A DNA stretch of 64,000 nt from Azospirillum griseum. Lineage in GTDB: Bacteria > Pseudomonadota > Alphaproteobacteria > Azospirillales > Azospirillaceae. Within the stretch, counting starts at the first letter, position 1. Every line of letters begins with the position of its first letter. The notes under the pieces were generated by a model. That model saw nothing but the letters and a program-made list of their open reading frames with translations, did no database searches and was not told the origin of the DNA. Below are positions 8,683 to 16,953 of this stretch, in pieces. The stretch covers positions 271,560-335,559 of the forward strand of contig NZ_RXMA01000001.1 in the NCBI RefSeq assembly GCF_003966125.1, written 5' to 3'. Both the position numbers and the translations under genes were made by a program.

Positions 8683-9368
8683 TCGACCTCCCCCTGCGCG
8701 CCGTTCTGGTTGGCCGCGTCGCTCCCTTCGGGCCGGAGGGGCGGACCAGCGCCATCCACAAGGCCCCGGTCGATGGCCCGCGCGCCGTTGGGGTGAACGG
8801 CTTTCTCGACGACGAACAGGCCGACCGCCGGGTCCATGGCGGGCCGGACAAGGCGATCCACCATTACCCGCTCGACCACCACGCCGCGTGGCGGGCCGAG
8901 TTGGGGGCGAGCGTGCCGCATCTGGACGCACCGGGCGCGTTTGGTGAAAATCTGTGCACCGACGGGGTGACGGAGGCGGACGTCTGTCTGGGCGACCGCC
9001 TGCGCGTCGGCACCGCCCTGCTGGAGGTGGCGCAGGCCCGCCAACCCTGTTGGAAGCTGAACCACCGCTTCGGCGTGCCCGACATGGCCAAGCGGGTGCA
9101 GACCACCGGCCGCACCGGCTGGTATTATCGGGTGATCGAGGGCGGCTCCATCGGCCCCGCCGACCGCCTGACCCTGGTCGAACGCCCCTGCCCCGACTGG
9201 CCGCTCACCCGCCTGCTGCGGGTGCTCTATGTCGACACGCTCGACCGCGCGGCGCTGACCGACATGGCCGCCCTGCCCGCACTGGCCCAAAGCTGGAAGA
9301 CCCTCGCCGACCGACGTTTGACCCGCGACGCGGTGGAGGACTGGACCGGACGCCTGACCGGCGGCTGA
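8679..9368 (+). CDS. MOSC-domain protein, YiiM-like
   Basis: 229 residues. The MOSC core shows VHGGPDKAIHHYP (52-64), FGENLCT (88-94) and RQPCWKLN around Cys124; the C-terminal 60 residues fit the three-helix extension of the YiiM family. YiiM proteins bind molybdenum cofactor and reduce N-hydroxylated bases such as 6-hydroxylaminopurine, so pairing with a purine glycosylase makes sense as a base-damage unit. ATG 8679 overlaps the upstream stop by four bases. The gene ends before the long non-coding region that carries the duplicated RNA-like element. Substrate is inferred from the family. Confidence 0.88.
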   Translation: MIDLPLRAVLVGRVAPFGPEGRTSAIHKAPVDGPRAVGVNGFLDDEQADRRVHGGPDKAIHHYPLDHHAAWRAELGASVPHLDAPGAFGENLCTDGVTEADVCLGDRLRVGTALLEVAQARQPCWKLNHRFGVPDMAKRVQTTGRTGWYYRVIEGGSIGPADRLTLVERPCPDWPLTRLLRVLYVDTLDRAALTDMAALPALAQSWKTLADRRLTRDAVEDWTGRLTGG

Positions 9369-9510
9369 TCCGGCAACCGCCACAACCACATCAGCGGCCC
9401 ACCGATCCTGTCCAGGAAGCCGCGCCCCGAGAGAGACTCCGCGTTCCGGCGTGGGTGCGCAAACGCCCCCGTCGCGGAACGTCACCCAGGCCGCCCGGTG
9501 GCCATCCGGA

Positions 9511-9763
9511 CACCAAAAGGCCCGGCTGAAGCCGGGCCTTTGCGTCTGAGCCCGATGCCATCCGGGATCCCTTGGGTCAAGCCCTCAACTCGCCCTTGCG
9601 GGAAAGTGCGGCGGCTGGGTCTTCCGCCCTCAGCAGACGCCTTCGCAACGCGCAAGGCGATGGAAGGGTGGCCGCCGGGCAGGGACGTAACCCCCCTGCG
9701 TTCGGTCGGGCCACCTTTCGGTGGGCCGACGCCAGCCCGTATTGTCCGGTCCACACGGCAGCC
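9511..9763 (-). ncRNA. Candidate small RNA, copy A (minus strand)
   Basis: On the minus strand the element reads from a weak promoter-like pair (TTGCAA at 9793-9798, 17 bp, ATTGTG at 9770-9775) to a terminator hairpin at 9516-9541, giving about 250 nt. Inside is an 11-bp stem (9705-9730, one internal mismatch) closed by a GAAA tetraloop. In copy B this loop is GCAA, still GNRA, and the terminator keeps its stem by a G-U pair. Those changes would break or weaken structure if the plus strand were transcribed. No known RNA family is recognised. The strand and structure are read from the sequence; transcription is inferred. Confidence 0.55.
9516..9541 (-). terminator. Terminator hairpin of candidate RNA copy A
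   Basis: An 11-bp stem (9516-9526 with 9531-9541) with a 4-base loop. On the minus strand the stem ends in TTT followed by T, then GG. It could also stop plus-strand transcription from the MOSC gene, although the T-tract is shorter in that direction. Confidence 0.6.
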
Positions 9764-9999
9764 AAGGCACACAATGGAGCCGTGGCAAAAATTTGCAAGA
9801 AACAATTTTTGGTTGGCGGAGGCGCGCCGGTGGGGATAGCCATAACCTCCCCATGCACCCTTGGGATGCAGCCGGCTTGTATGTGCCCGGCGCGCGCTCA
9901 CCCTATACGAGTTCCGGCCACCCCTCAAGCCATCGTCGTTGCCGCAAACGTCACGATCACCCTGCTCGCAGACGGCGACGGCCCGGAAGCGGTTGGTGA

Positions 10000-10252
10000 C
10001 ACCAAAAGGCCCGACCGAAGCCGGGCCTTTGCGTCTGAGCCGTGCCCTATTGCGGATCTCTTGGGATAAACCCTCAACTCACCCGTACGGGAAAGTGCGG
10101 CGGCCAGGTCTTCCGCCCTCAACAGACGCCTTCGCAACGCGCAAGGCGATGGAAGGGTGGCCGCCGGGCAGGGACGTAACCCCCCTGCGTTCGGTCGGGC
10201 CACCTTGCGGTGGGCCGACGCCGGCCCGTATTGTCCGGTCCACACGGCGACC
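10000..10252 (-). ncRNA. Candidate small RNA, copy B (minus strand)
   Basis: Counterpart of the copy A RNA. The promoter-like pair is a little better: TTGCGC at 10282-10287, 17 bp, then ACTATG at 10259-10264, read on the minus strand. The GNRA hairpin is at 10194-10219 with loop GCAA, and the terminator hairpin at 10005-10030 has a UUCG loop and one G-U pair on the minus strand. The highly conserved part starts right where transcription would begin. The RNA would run away from amt, towards the MOSC gene. No family recognised. Confidence 0.55.
10005..10030 (-). terminator. Terminator hairpin of candidate RNA copy B
   Basis: Read on the minus strand this is an 11-bp stem with one G-U wobble, a UUCG tetraloop and a TTTT tract. 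On the plus strand the same position would be an A-C mismatch, which argues that the minus strand is the functional one. Confidence 0.6.
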
Positions 10253-10452
10253 AAGCCTCATAGTGGGCCAACAGAAAGAATGCGCAAGGCCCAATTTTGG
10301 GTTGATTCCCACTGGCGGGTGTCCGCGCGTCGGCCTGCCCCATCAGCGGACATCACAGCGCCGCCCGGACCGGGTTCCCACCGTTGCGGCGGGCGGGCTG
10401 GGTGCCTTGAAATGCCCCCGTTCGGGCATCACCCGCCCAAACCCTCATCACT

Positions 10453-10468
10453 TGGCATCCTTCTTGCG
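10453..10468 (+). promoter_or_regulatory. Candidate sigma-54 promoter of amt
   Basis: TGGCAT (10453-10458), five bases, then TTGC (10464-10467) reproduces the -24/-12 consensus TGGCAy-N5-TTGC, with GG and GC at the correct spacing. It lies about 154 bp before the amt start. NtrC-controlled sigma-54 promoters are the rule for ammonium transporter genes, so the fit with context is good. A clear NtrC enhancer pair was not found; a stem (10391-10397 with 10432-10438) lies just upstream. Confidence 0.55.
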
Positions 10469-10583
10469 CAGGAAACGGGCAGCCCGGATCGGGTTCGCCC
10501 GCCTTTTGCGCTGTTTTCTTGGCCCCTGCCCGCTCCGTCGGCACTTCCGCGCTTGCGCAAAACTGCACGATCTGTTAGCAGAT

Positions 10584-10600
10584 TGCCTATTATTTAGGCA
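10584..10600. promoter_or_regulatory. Perfect palindrome before amt
   Basis: TGCCTA (10584-10589), TTATT, TAGGCA (10595-10600) is a perfect inverted repeat in an AT-rich patch, 21 bp upstream of the amt start codon and downstream of the sigma-54-like promoter. It could be an operator or a 5' leader hairpin close to the ribosome-binding site. Confidence 0.4.
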
Positions 10601-10621
10601 TAACGCTGAAGGTTTGTGCAA

Positions 10622-11848
10622 ATGGATGCGGCAAAGACGGGGGGCGACGTTCTGTTCGTCCTGATTGGCGCGGTCATGGTGCTGGCGATGCACTGCGGTT
10701 TCGCCCTGCTGGAGGTTGGGACCGTCCGGCGCAAAAATCAGGTCAACGCGCTGGTGAAGATCCTGTCGGACTTCGCCGTTTCGACCTTGGTCTATTTCGT
10801 CGTCGGCTACAGCGTGGCCTATGGCGTCGATTTCCTGGTCGATGCCAAGACCCTGGTCGGCAAGGGCGGCCCCGGCTTCGCCGCCTATGGCTATGATCTG
10901 GTCAAGTTCTTCTTCCTGGCCACCTTCGCCGCCGCCGTTCCCGCCATCGTGTCGGGCGGCATCGCCGAACGCGCCAAATTCTGGCCGCAGCTGGCCGCCA
11001 CCGCCGCGCTGATCGGCCTGTTCTACCCGCTGGTGGAAGGCAGTCTGTGGGGGACGCGGTTCGGCCTGCAAGCCTGGATGACGGCGACCTTCGGCCAGCC
11101 CTTCCATGATTTCGCCGGATCGGTGGTGGTGCACGCCTTTGGCGGCTGGGTGGCGTTGGGCGCGGTGCTCAATCTGGGCAACCGGCGCGGGCGCTACCGG
11201 GCCAACGGCTCGCTGATCGCCATCCCGCCGTCCAACATCCCGTTCCTGGCGCTGGGGGCCTGGGTGCTGTGCGTCGGCTGGTTCGGCTTCAACGTGATGA
11301 GCGCGCAGACGCTCGACGGCGTGTCGGGTCTGGTGGCGTTGAATTCGCTGATGGCGATGGTTGGCGGCATCATCACCTCGCTCCTCATCAGCCGGACCGA
11401 TCCGGGCTTTGTCCACAACGGGGCGTTGGCCGGTCTGGTCGCCGTCTGCGCCGGGTCGGACATCATGCACCCGCTGGGGGCGCTGGCCGTTGGCGGCATC
11501 GCCGGGCTGCTGTTCGTTTGGGCCTTCAACAAGTGCCAGATCAATTGGAAGATCGACGACGTGCTGGGCGTGTGGCCGCTGCACGGGCTGTGCGGCCTGA
11601 CCGGCGGCCTGCTGGCCGGTGTGTTCGGGCAGGAGACGTTGGGCGGCCTGGGCGGGGTGTCGCTGGCCGCGCAGACCGTCGGCACGCTGGGCGGGGCGCT
11701 GTTCGGGCTGGCCGCCGGTTATGCCGTCTATGGCGTGCTGAAGCGCACCGTCGGCATCCGGCTGGATCCCGAGCAGGAATACAAGGGGGCCGACCTGTCC
11801 CTGCACCACATCACCGCCTATCCCGAGGAAGACGCGCCCGGCATGTGA
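10622..11848 (+). CDS. amt: Ammonium transporter (Amt/MEP/Rh family)
   Basis: 408 residues with about eleven hydrophobic segments. Conserved Amt residues are present: Asp163 in FHDFAGS at the recruitment site, and the twin pore histidines His171 (VVHAFGG) and His321 (WPLHGLCG). It should carry ammonium across the inner membrane. The N-terminus begins directly with the first membrane helix, so there is no cleavable signal peptide of the E. coli AmtB kind. GAAGG 9 bases upstream favours ATG 10622 over GTG 10616. No glnK is adjacent, unlike the common glnK-amtB pair. A sigma-54-like promoter upstream suggests control by nitrogen status. The gene sits between purS and purQ. Confidence 0.95.
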   Translation: MDAAKTGGDVLFVLIGAVMVLAMHCGFALLEVGTVRRKNQVNALVKILSDFAVSTLVYFVVGYSVAYGVDFLVDAKTLVGKGGPGFAAYGYDLVKFFFLATFAAAVPAIVSGGIAERAKFWPQLAATAALIGLFYPLVEGSLWGTRFGLQAWMTATFGQPFHDFAGSVVVHAFGGWVALGAVLNLGNRRGRYRANGSLIAIPPSNIPFLALGAWVLCVGWFGFNVMSAQTLDGVSGLVALNSLMAMVGGIITSLLISRTDPGFVHNGALAGLVAVCAGSDIMHPLGALAVGGIAGLLFVWAFNKCQINWKIDDVLGVWPLHGLCGLTGGLLAGVFGQETLGGLGGVSLAAQTVGTLGGALFGLAAGYAVYGVLKRTVGIRLDPEQEYKGADLSLHHITAYPEEDAPGM

Positions 11849-11981
11849 AACGGGGCCCTGTGAGCGGGCGGCATGCGAGAGTCGCGTGATTTTGCGGACC
11901 GCCGCCCTTGCTTTGGCGGGGCGGCGGCTTTAGTGTCCGGCCCGAACAACTCCCCCCTTGATGCCGGATTTTGCCCGCCCC

Positions 11982-12671
11982 ATGAAGGCCGCCATCGTCG
12001 TTTTCCCCGGCTCCAACCGCGAACGCGACGCCGTCGCCGCGCTGGAAGCCGCCAGCGGAACCAAGCCGTATCTGGTCTGGCACCGCGACACCGAACTGCC
12101 CAAGGTCGATCTGATCGTCGTGCCCGGTGGTTTTTCCTATGGCGATTACCTGCGCTCCGGCGCCATGGCGGCGCATTCGCCGATCATGCGCGAGGTGAAG
12201 GCGCGGGCCGATCAGGGCGTGCGGGTGCTGGGCGTCTGCAACGGCTTCCAGATCATCACCGAAGCCGGTCTGCTGCCCGGCGCGCTGATGCGCAACGGCG
12301 GGCTGAAATTCGTCTGCCGCGTCCAGCATCTGCGGGTGGAGAACACCGACAGCCCCTTCACGGCGAAATACGCCAAGGGGCAGATCGTGCGTTACCCGGT
12401 CGCCCATGGCGACGGCAATTATTGGGCCGACGCCGACACGATCCGGCGGCTGGAGGGCGAAGGCCAGGTGGCCTTCCGCTACGTCGCCGACGAGACCCGC
12501 GCGGACCCGCGCGGCAACCCCAACGGCTCGGTGTCCGACATCGCCGGCATCTTCAACGCCAAGCGCACCGTGCTGGGCCTGATGCCGCACCCCGAAGACG
12601 CGGTGGAGGGCCTGCACGGCAACACCGACGGCAAGCCGATGTTTGATGGTCTGGTGGAGGCCCTGTCGTGA
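11982..12671 (+). CDS. purQ: Phosphoribosylformylglycinamidine synthase subunit PurQ (glutaminase)
   Basis: 229 residues, class I glutamine amidotransferase. The nucleophile Cys86 sits in GVCNGFQ and the catalytic histidine in MPHPED near the C-terminus. PurQ hydrolyses glutamine and passes ammonia to PurL. ATG 11982 gives the family-typical start [12 protein letters not shown]; the frame is open back to 11958. Its stop overlaps the purL start by four bases (GTGA), so the two subunits are translationally coupled. purS, the third subunit, lies 4 kb upstream. Confidence 0.97.
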   Translation: MKAAIVVFPGSNRERDAVAALEAASGTKPYLVWHRDTELPKVDLIVVPGGFSYGDYLRSGAMAAHSPIMREVKARADQGVRVLGVCNGFQIITEAGLLPGALMRNGGLKFVCRVQHLRVENTDSPFTAKYAKGQIVRYPVAHGDGNYWADADTIRRLEGEGQVAFRYVADETRADPRGNPNGSVSDIAGIFNAKRTVLGLMPHPEDAVEGLHGNTDGKPMFDGLVEALS

Positions 12672-14893
12672 CCGCCGAAGCGACCCGCGCGCAAGAGCGC
12701 CCCGTCACCCTGGAACTGGCCCGCGAATTCGGCCTGTCCGAAGCGGAATACAAGAACGCCCTGGAGATTCTGGGCCGCGTCCCGACCTTCACCGAAATGG
12801 GCATCATTTCGGTGATGTGGTCGGAGCATTGCTCCTACAAATCCTCCAAGCGCTGGCTGAAGACGCTGCCCACCACCGGCCCGCAGGTGATCTGCGGCCC
12901 CGGTGAAAACGCGGGCGTGGTCGACATCGGCGACGGCGACACCGTCATCTTCAAGATGGAAAGCCACAACCACCCGTCCTACATCGAACCCTACCAGGGT
13001 GCGGCGACCGGCGTGGGCGGCATTCTGCGCGACGTGTTCACCATGGGCGCGCGCCCCATCGCCAACATGAACGCCCTGCGCTTCGGCGCGCCCGACCACC
13101 CCAAGACCCGCCATCTGGTGGCGGGCGTGGTGTCGGGCATCGGCGGCTATGGCAACTGCGTCGGCGTCCCCACCGTGGGCGGCGAAACCAACTTCCACCC
13201 GGCCTACAACGGCAACATCCTGGTCAACGCGATGACCGTGGGCGTGGCCAAGGCCGACAACATCTTCTATTCGGCGGCGGCGGGCATCGGCAACCCGGTG
13301 GTCTATGTCGGCTCCAAGACCGGGCGCGACGGCATCCACGGGGCCACCATGGCCTCGGCCGAATTCACCGAGGATTCGGAGGAGAAGCGCCCGACCGTGC
13401 AGGTTGGCGACCCCTTCACCGAAAAGCTGCTGATCGAAGCCTGCCTGGAGCTGATGGCCACCGACGCCATCGTCGCCATCCAGGACATGGGGGCCGCCGG
13501 TCTGACCTCCTCGTCGGTCGAAATGGCGGGCAAGGGCGGTCTTGGCATCGAGCTGACGCTCGACAGCCTGCCGATGCGCGAACAGGCGATGACGCCCTAT
13601 GAGATCATGCTCTCCGAAAGCCAGGAGCGCATGCTCATCATCCTGAAGCCCGGTCGGGAAGAGGTGGCCAAGGCCATCTTCGACAAGTGGGAGCTGGATT
13701 TCGCCGTCATCGGCACGCTGACCGACACCGGCAACCTCGTCATCAAGATGTATGGCGAAACCTGGTGCGACATGCCGATCGCCCCGGTGTCGAACGCCGC
13801 GCCGGAGTATGACCGCCCGTGGGAACCGACCCCGGCGGCGGCCGAGGTGCCGGACAGCGTGTTCGACGGCTACAGCCTGTCGCTGGGCGAGGCCCTGGAA
13901 ACGCTGTTCGCCTGCCCCGATCTGGCCTCCAAGCGCTGGATTTGGGAGCAGTATGACAGCCTCGTCGGCGGCGACACCCGATTCATGTCGGGTCAGGCCG
14001 ACGCGGCGGTCGTCCGCGTGCCGGGCCAGACCAAGGCGGTGGCGATCACCACCGATTGCACCCCGCGCTATTGCTTGGCCGATCCGGTGCGCGGCGGCGC
14101 GCAGGCGGTGGCCGAGGCGTGGCGCAACCTGTCGGCGGTCGGTGCCCTGCCGCTGGCCATCACCGACAACATGAATTTCGGCAACCCCGAAAAGCCCCGC
14201 ATCATGGGCCAGTTCGTCGGTGCGGTTCAGGGCATTTCCCAGGCATGCACGGCGCTGGATTTCCCGGTCGTGTCGGGCAACGTCTCGCTCTACAACGAGA
14301 CGAACGGCGAAGCGATCCTGCCCACCCCGGCCATCGGTGCCGTCGGCACCCTGCCCGACGCGATGATCGCGGTCGGCATCGCCTTCCAGGCGGAAGGCGA
14401 CGTCATCCTCGCCATCGGCGAACCGGGCCGCCACATCGGCCAGTCGCTGTTCCTGCGCGAAATCCTGGGCCGCGAGGACGGCCCGCCGCCGCCGGTGGAT
14501 CTGGCGGTGGAGCGCCGCAACGGCGATTTCGTGCGCGGCCTGATCCGCGAGGGTCTGGTGGCGTCGAGCCACGACGTGGCCGACGGCGGCCTGATCGTCA
14601 CCATCGCGGAAATGGCGCTGGCCAGCGGCATCGGCGCGCATCTGCCCGCGCTGGACAACGCCCACCCGCGCGTTCTGTTCGGCGAGGACCAGGCCCGCTA
14701 CGTGCTGGCCGTCCGCCCGGACGTGGCGGCGACGGTGCAGGAGAAGGCCAAGGCGGCGGGCGTCCCGGTCACGGTGCTGGGCGAAACGCGTGGCGCGGCC
14801 CTGTCCTCCAGCGCTGGCGAGATCGTTTCGCTGAAGCGCCTGAAGGACGTGAACGAACGCTGGCTGCCGACCTACATGGCGGCGGAGTCGTAA
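12668..14893 (+). CDS. purL: Phosphoribosylformylglycinamidine synthase subunit PurL
   Basis: 741 residues, the size of the small (Bacillus-type) PurL that needs PurS and PurQ. Signature segments include [32 protein letters not shown] and [11 protein letters not shown]. It uses ATP and ammonia from PurQ to convert FGAR to FGAM. Translation starts with GTG 12668 inside the purQ stop. bolA and a CGFS glutaredoxin follow, an arrangement common in alphaproteobacteria. Confidence 0.97.
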   Translation: MTAEATRAQERPVTLELAREFGLSEAEYKNALEILGRVPTFTEMGIISVMWSEHCSYKSSKRWLKTLPTTGPQVICGPGENAGVVDIGDGDTVIFKMESHNHPSYIEPYQGAATGVGGILRDVFTMGARPIANMNALRFGAPDHPKTRHLVAGVVSGIGGYGNCVGVPTVGGETNFHPAYNGNILVNAMTVGVAKADNIFYSAAAGIGNPVVYVGSKTGRDGIHGATMASAEFTEDSEEKRPTVQVGDPFTEKLLIEACLELMATDAIVAIQDMGAAGLTSSSVEMAGKGGLGIELTLDSLPMREQAMTPYEIMLSESQERMLIILKPGREEVAKAIFDKWELDFAVIGTLTDTGNLVIKMYGETWCDMPIAPVSNAAPEYDRPWEPTPAAAEVPDSVFDGYSLSLGEALETLFACPDLASKRWIWEQYDSLVGGDTRFMSGQADAAVVRVPGQTKAVAITTDCTPRYCLADPVRGGAQAVAEAWRNLSAVGALPLAITDNMNFGNPEKPRIMGQFVGAVQGISQACTALDFPVVSGNVSLYNETNGEAILPTPAIGAVGTLPDAMIAVGIAFQAEGDVILAIGEPGRHIGQSLFLREILGREDGPPPPVDLAVERRNGDFVRGLIREGLVASSHDVADGGLIVTIAEMALASGIGAHLPALDNAHPRVLFGEDQARYVLAVRPDVAATVQEKAKAAGVPVTVLGETRGAALSSSAGEIVSLKRLKDVNERWLPTYMAAES

Positions 14894-15129
14894 GACCGGC
14901 GGTCCGCCGCCCCCGTCCCCGGTTGGATCGGGGGCGGCGGACCAGCCCACTGCCGCACGGCCCAATGCCTCCGGTGTGGCCCCGCGCCATACCCACACCC
15001 CGCGCAGGGCCACAAATCCACGGCCCGAGGGGTGACAAACCGCGCCCAGCCCCCTACCTTCTTGCCCTGAACGGTTGCCCCGGCGGGGCACCCCCGGACC
15101 GGGGACACGGAACAGAGCGAGGATGCGCC

Positions 15130-15369
15130 ATGGCGATGGAAGCCGCCACGATTGAACAGCTCATCAAGGAAGGCATCCCCGACGCGGTGGTGCAGATCGT
15201 TGATCTGCGCGGCGACGGCGATCACTACGCCGCGCACGTCGTCTCGGCCACCTTCAAGGGCAAGAGCCGGGTGAAGCAGCACCAGATGGTCTATGGGGCC
15301 TTGCAGGGCCGCATGGGCGGCGAACTGCACGCGCTGGCCCTGACCACCGCCGTGCCGGACAACGCCTGA
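15130..15369 (+). CDS. BolA-family protein
   Basis: 79 residues of the small BolA/IbaG type, with the conserved HYAAHVVSATFKGKSRVKQHQMVYGAL core. BolA proteins bind [2Fe-2S] clusters together with CGFS monothiol glutaredoxins and act in iron-sulfur trafficking and iron sensing. The partner glutaredoxin is the next gene, 106 bp downstream. The start at ATG 15130 has GAGG about 7 bases upstream; ATG 15136 is possible. The 236 bp between purL and this gene hold no gene and suggest an own promoter. Confidence 0.92.
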   Translation: MAMEAATIEQLIKEGIPDAVVQIVDLRGDGDHYAAHVVSATFKGKSRVKQHQMVYGALQGRMGGELHALALTTAVPDNA

Positions 15370-15475
15370 TCCGCGAGCGCCGCCGGCACGACACCACCAC
15401 ACAGGACATCAGCGCCCACCCCGCCAACGGCGCAGACCGCCGGGGCCGGGCCTCATCGAAACAGGGAGACGGGAC

Positions 15476-15817
15476 ATGGTCGATCAGAACGTCGTCGAAC
15501 GCATCAAGCAGGACCTCGCCAGCAGCGACGTGGTTCTCTACATGAAGGGAACCCCGGTGTTCCCGCAATGCGGCTTCTCCGCCGCCGTCGTCCAGGTGTT
15601 GAGCCATGTCGGCGTCGCCTTCAAGGGCATCAACATCCTGGAGGATCCGGGCCTGCGCCAGGGCCTGAAGGAATTCTCCAACTGGCCGACCTTCCCGCAG
15701 CTCTACGTCAAGGGCGAGCTGGTCGGCGGCTGCGACATCGTCCGCGAAATGTACGAAACCGGCGAGTTGCAGCAGCTCTTCACCGACAACGGCGTGGCCA
15801 CCGGCGTCAACGCCTGA
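15476..15817 (+). CDS. grxD: Monothiol glutaredoxin, CGFS type
   Basis: 113 residues with the CGFS active site at 32-35 and the glutathione-binding segments YMKGTP, NWPTFPQLY and GGCDI. It is a Grx4/GrxD-type protein that holds a bridging [2Fe-2S] cluster with glutathione and hands it to BolA or to target proteins. Adjacency to the BolA gene supports this role. A strong terminator follows 24 bp after the stop and closes the purQ-purL-bolA-grxD block. Confidence 0.95.
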   Translation: MVDQNVVERIKQDLASSDVVLYMKGTPVFPQCGFSAAVVQVLSHVGVAFKGINILEDPGLRQGLKEFSNWPTFPQLYVKGELVGGCDIVREMYETGELQQLFTDNGVATGVNA

Positions 15818-15841
15818 GTGGTTGTTCCGGTCGTCAGACGC

Positions 15842-15868
15842 AAAAACCCCGCTTCGGCGGGGTTTTTT
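15842..15868 (+). terminator. Rho-independent terminator after grxD
   Basis: Stem of 11 bp (15842-15852 with 15857-15867), TTCG loop, followed by T. It closes the purine/Fe-S block. Confidence 0.9.
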
Positions 15869-15947
15869 GTTGCCTTCCTGGAAAGCACAGACCAACGCGT
15901 CATGCCCGCCGCGCAGCCGGGCCATGCCATCGCCCCGCTGCTCGACT

Positions 15948-15962
15948 GCACAAATTGTGTGC
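15948..15962. promoter_or_regulatory. Palindromic operator-like site before rarD
   Basis: GCACA-N5-TGTGC with an inner perfect palindrome CACAAATTGTG (15949-15959), 12 bp upstream of the rarD start codon. The position fits a repressor site, but the regulator is unknown. Confidence 0.4.
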
Positions 15963-15974
15963 TAAACGAACCGT

Positions 15975-16898
15975 ATGGCACATCCCATTTCCGCCCCGGC
16001 GGGCGACCGCTCCACCGCCACCGCGTTTGCGGCGGCTTTGGGGTCCTTTCTGATTTGGGGACTGGTCAATCCGGTCTATTTCAAGCTTCTGGGCGGCATC
16101 GGGCCGGTGGAGATCGTCGCGCACCGGGTGGTGTGGACGGTCGTTCTGGTCGGGATCGCCGTGCTGGCGCTGCGCGGGCCGATGGCGGTGGTGCGCGGGG
16201 TTGGCTCCTGGCGGCGGCTGGGCATCTTCATCGTCACCACCCTGCTGGTGACGGTCAACTGGACCGTCTTCATCTGGGCCATCGGCAACAACCGCCTCGT
16301 CGAATCGAGCCTTGGTTATTACATCAACCCGCTGGTCAACGTGCTGTTGGGCGTGCTGTTCCTCAGCGAACGGCTGAACCGCAACCAGATCGCCGCCGTG
16401 GTCATCGCCGGGCTGGGGGTGGGCAGCCTCGTGCTGTCCTACGGCTCGGTCCCGTGGGTGGCGCTGTCGCTGGCGATTTCCTTTGGCTTCTACGCGCTGA
16501 TCCGCAAGAAGGCGGCGATTGACCCGGTCATCGGCCTGCTGGTGGAAACGCTGCTGCTGGTCCCCTTCGCCCTGACCTATCTGCTGACGCTGGGCTGGGA
16601 CGGCTCCTTTGGCCACACAGTCGGGACCAGCCTGCTGCTGACGCTGGCCGGGCCAATGACCGCCGTGCCGCTGCTGCTGTTCATGGTGGGCGCGGCCAAG
16701 CTGAAGCTGTCCACCGTCGGGCTGCTGCAATATGTCGGGCCGACCGGCCAGCTTCTGTTGGGCGTTCTGGTCTATGGCGAGGCGTTCACCCAGGCACACG
16801 CCATCGCCTTCGCCTGCATCTGGGTGGCGTTGATGGTGTTTTCCGCCGACGCCTTCACCACCCACCGCGCCGCCAAGGCGGCGGCTGCGGCGGAGTGA
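15975..16898 (+). CDS. rarD: RarD-type EamA/DMT permease
   Basis: 307 residues with about ten hydrophobic segments, arranged as two EamA halves. The start region FLIWGLVNPVYFKLL and the GYYINPLVNVLLG motif are typical of RarD, an inner-membrane drug/metabolite transporter whose substrate is not firmly known (chloramphenicol sensitivity is the classic phenotype). An operator-like palindrome sits just upstream. The next gene is on the other strand. Confidence 0.9.
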   Translation: MAHPISAPAGDRSTATAFAAALGSFLIWGLVNPVYFKLLGGIGPVEIVAHRVVWTVVLVGIAVLALRGPMAVVRGVGSWRRLGIFIVTTLLVTVNWTVFIWAIGNNRLVESSLGYYINPLVNVLLGVLFLSERLNRNQIAAVVIAGLGVGSLVLSYGSVPWVALSLAISFGFYALIRKKAAIDPVIGLLVETLLLVPFALTYLLTLGWDGSFGHTVGTSLLLTLAGPMTAVPLLLFMVGAAKLKLSTVGLLQYVGPTGQLLLGVLVYGEAFTQAHAIAFACIWVALMVFSADAFTTHRAAKAAAAAE

Positions 16899-16953
16899 TC
16901 AAAGGGTTGCACGGACGCGCCCCGGCTCGTCCGGGCCGGGGCGCGTCTGAGCC

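Larger units (their letters stand above)
9511..9815. repeat. Direct repeat, copy A of a 305-bp element
   Basis: Aligns without gaps to 10000-10304 at a constant offset of 489 bp. By hand count the first 257 bases carry about 25 mismatches (roughly 90% identity); the last 48 are much more diverged, with about 17 mismatches. The near-identical heart is about 9600-9760. The strong boundary at 9511 and the sharp drop in conservation near 9767 suggest a unit with defined ends. Confidence 0.9.
10000..10304. repeat. Direct repeat, copy B of the 305-bp element
   Basis: Second copy of the element at 9511-9815, same orientation, no insertions or deletions relative to copy A. It lies 149 bp upstream of the sigma-54-like promoter of amt. 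Confidence 0.9.
9369..10621. other. 1.25-kb non-coding region between the MOSC gene and amt
   Basis: No protein gene is supported here. The region contains two direct copies of a roughly 305-bp element (9511-9815 and 10000-10304), a 184-bp spacer between them (9816-9999) in which I see nothing recognisable, and the amt upstream region (10305-10621) with a sigma-54-like promoter and a perfect short palindrome. Open frames that cross both copies on either strand lack ribosome-binding sites and are best read as by-products of the conserved RNA-like sequence. Confidence 0.7.

Noticed and set aside
9577..10254. Related minus-strand frames in the two repeat copies (9577-9858 and 9925-10254) as a duplicated protein family
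   Set aside because: The shared translation differs at about four residues with a similar number of silent changes, so there is no sign of codon-level selection; no ribosome-binding site; RNA structure explains the conservation better.
12479..15091. Open minus-strand frame of 870 codons
   Set aside because: Antisense to purL; His/Arg/Gly-rich low-complexity translation without any recognisable motif.
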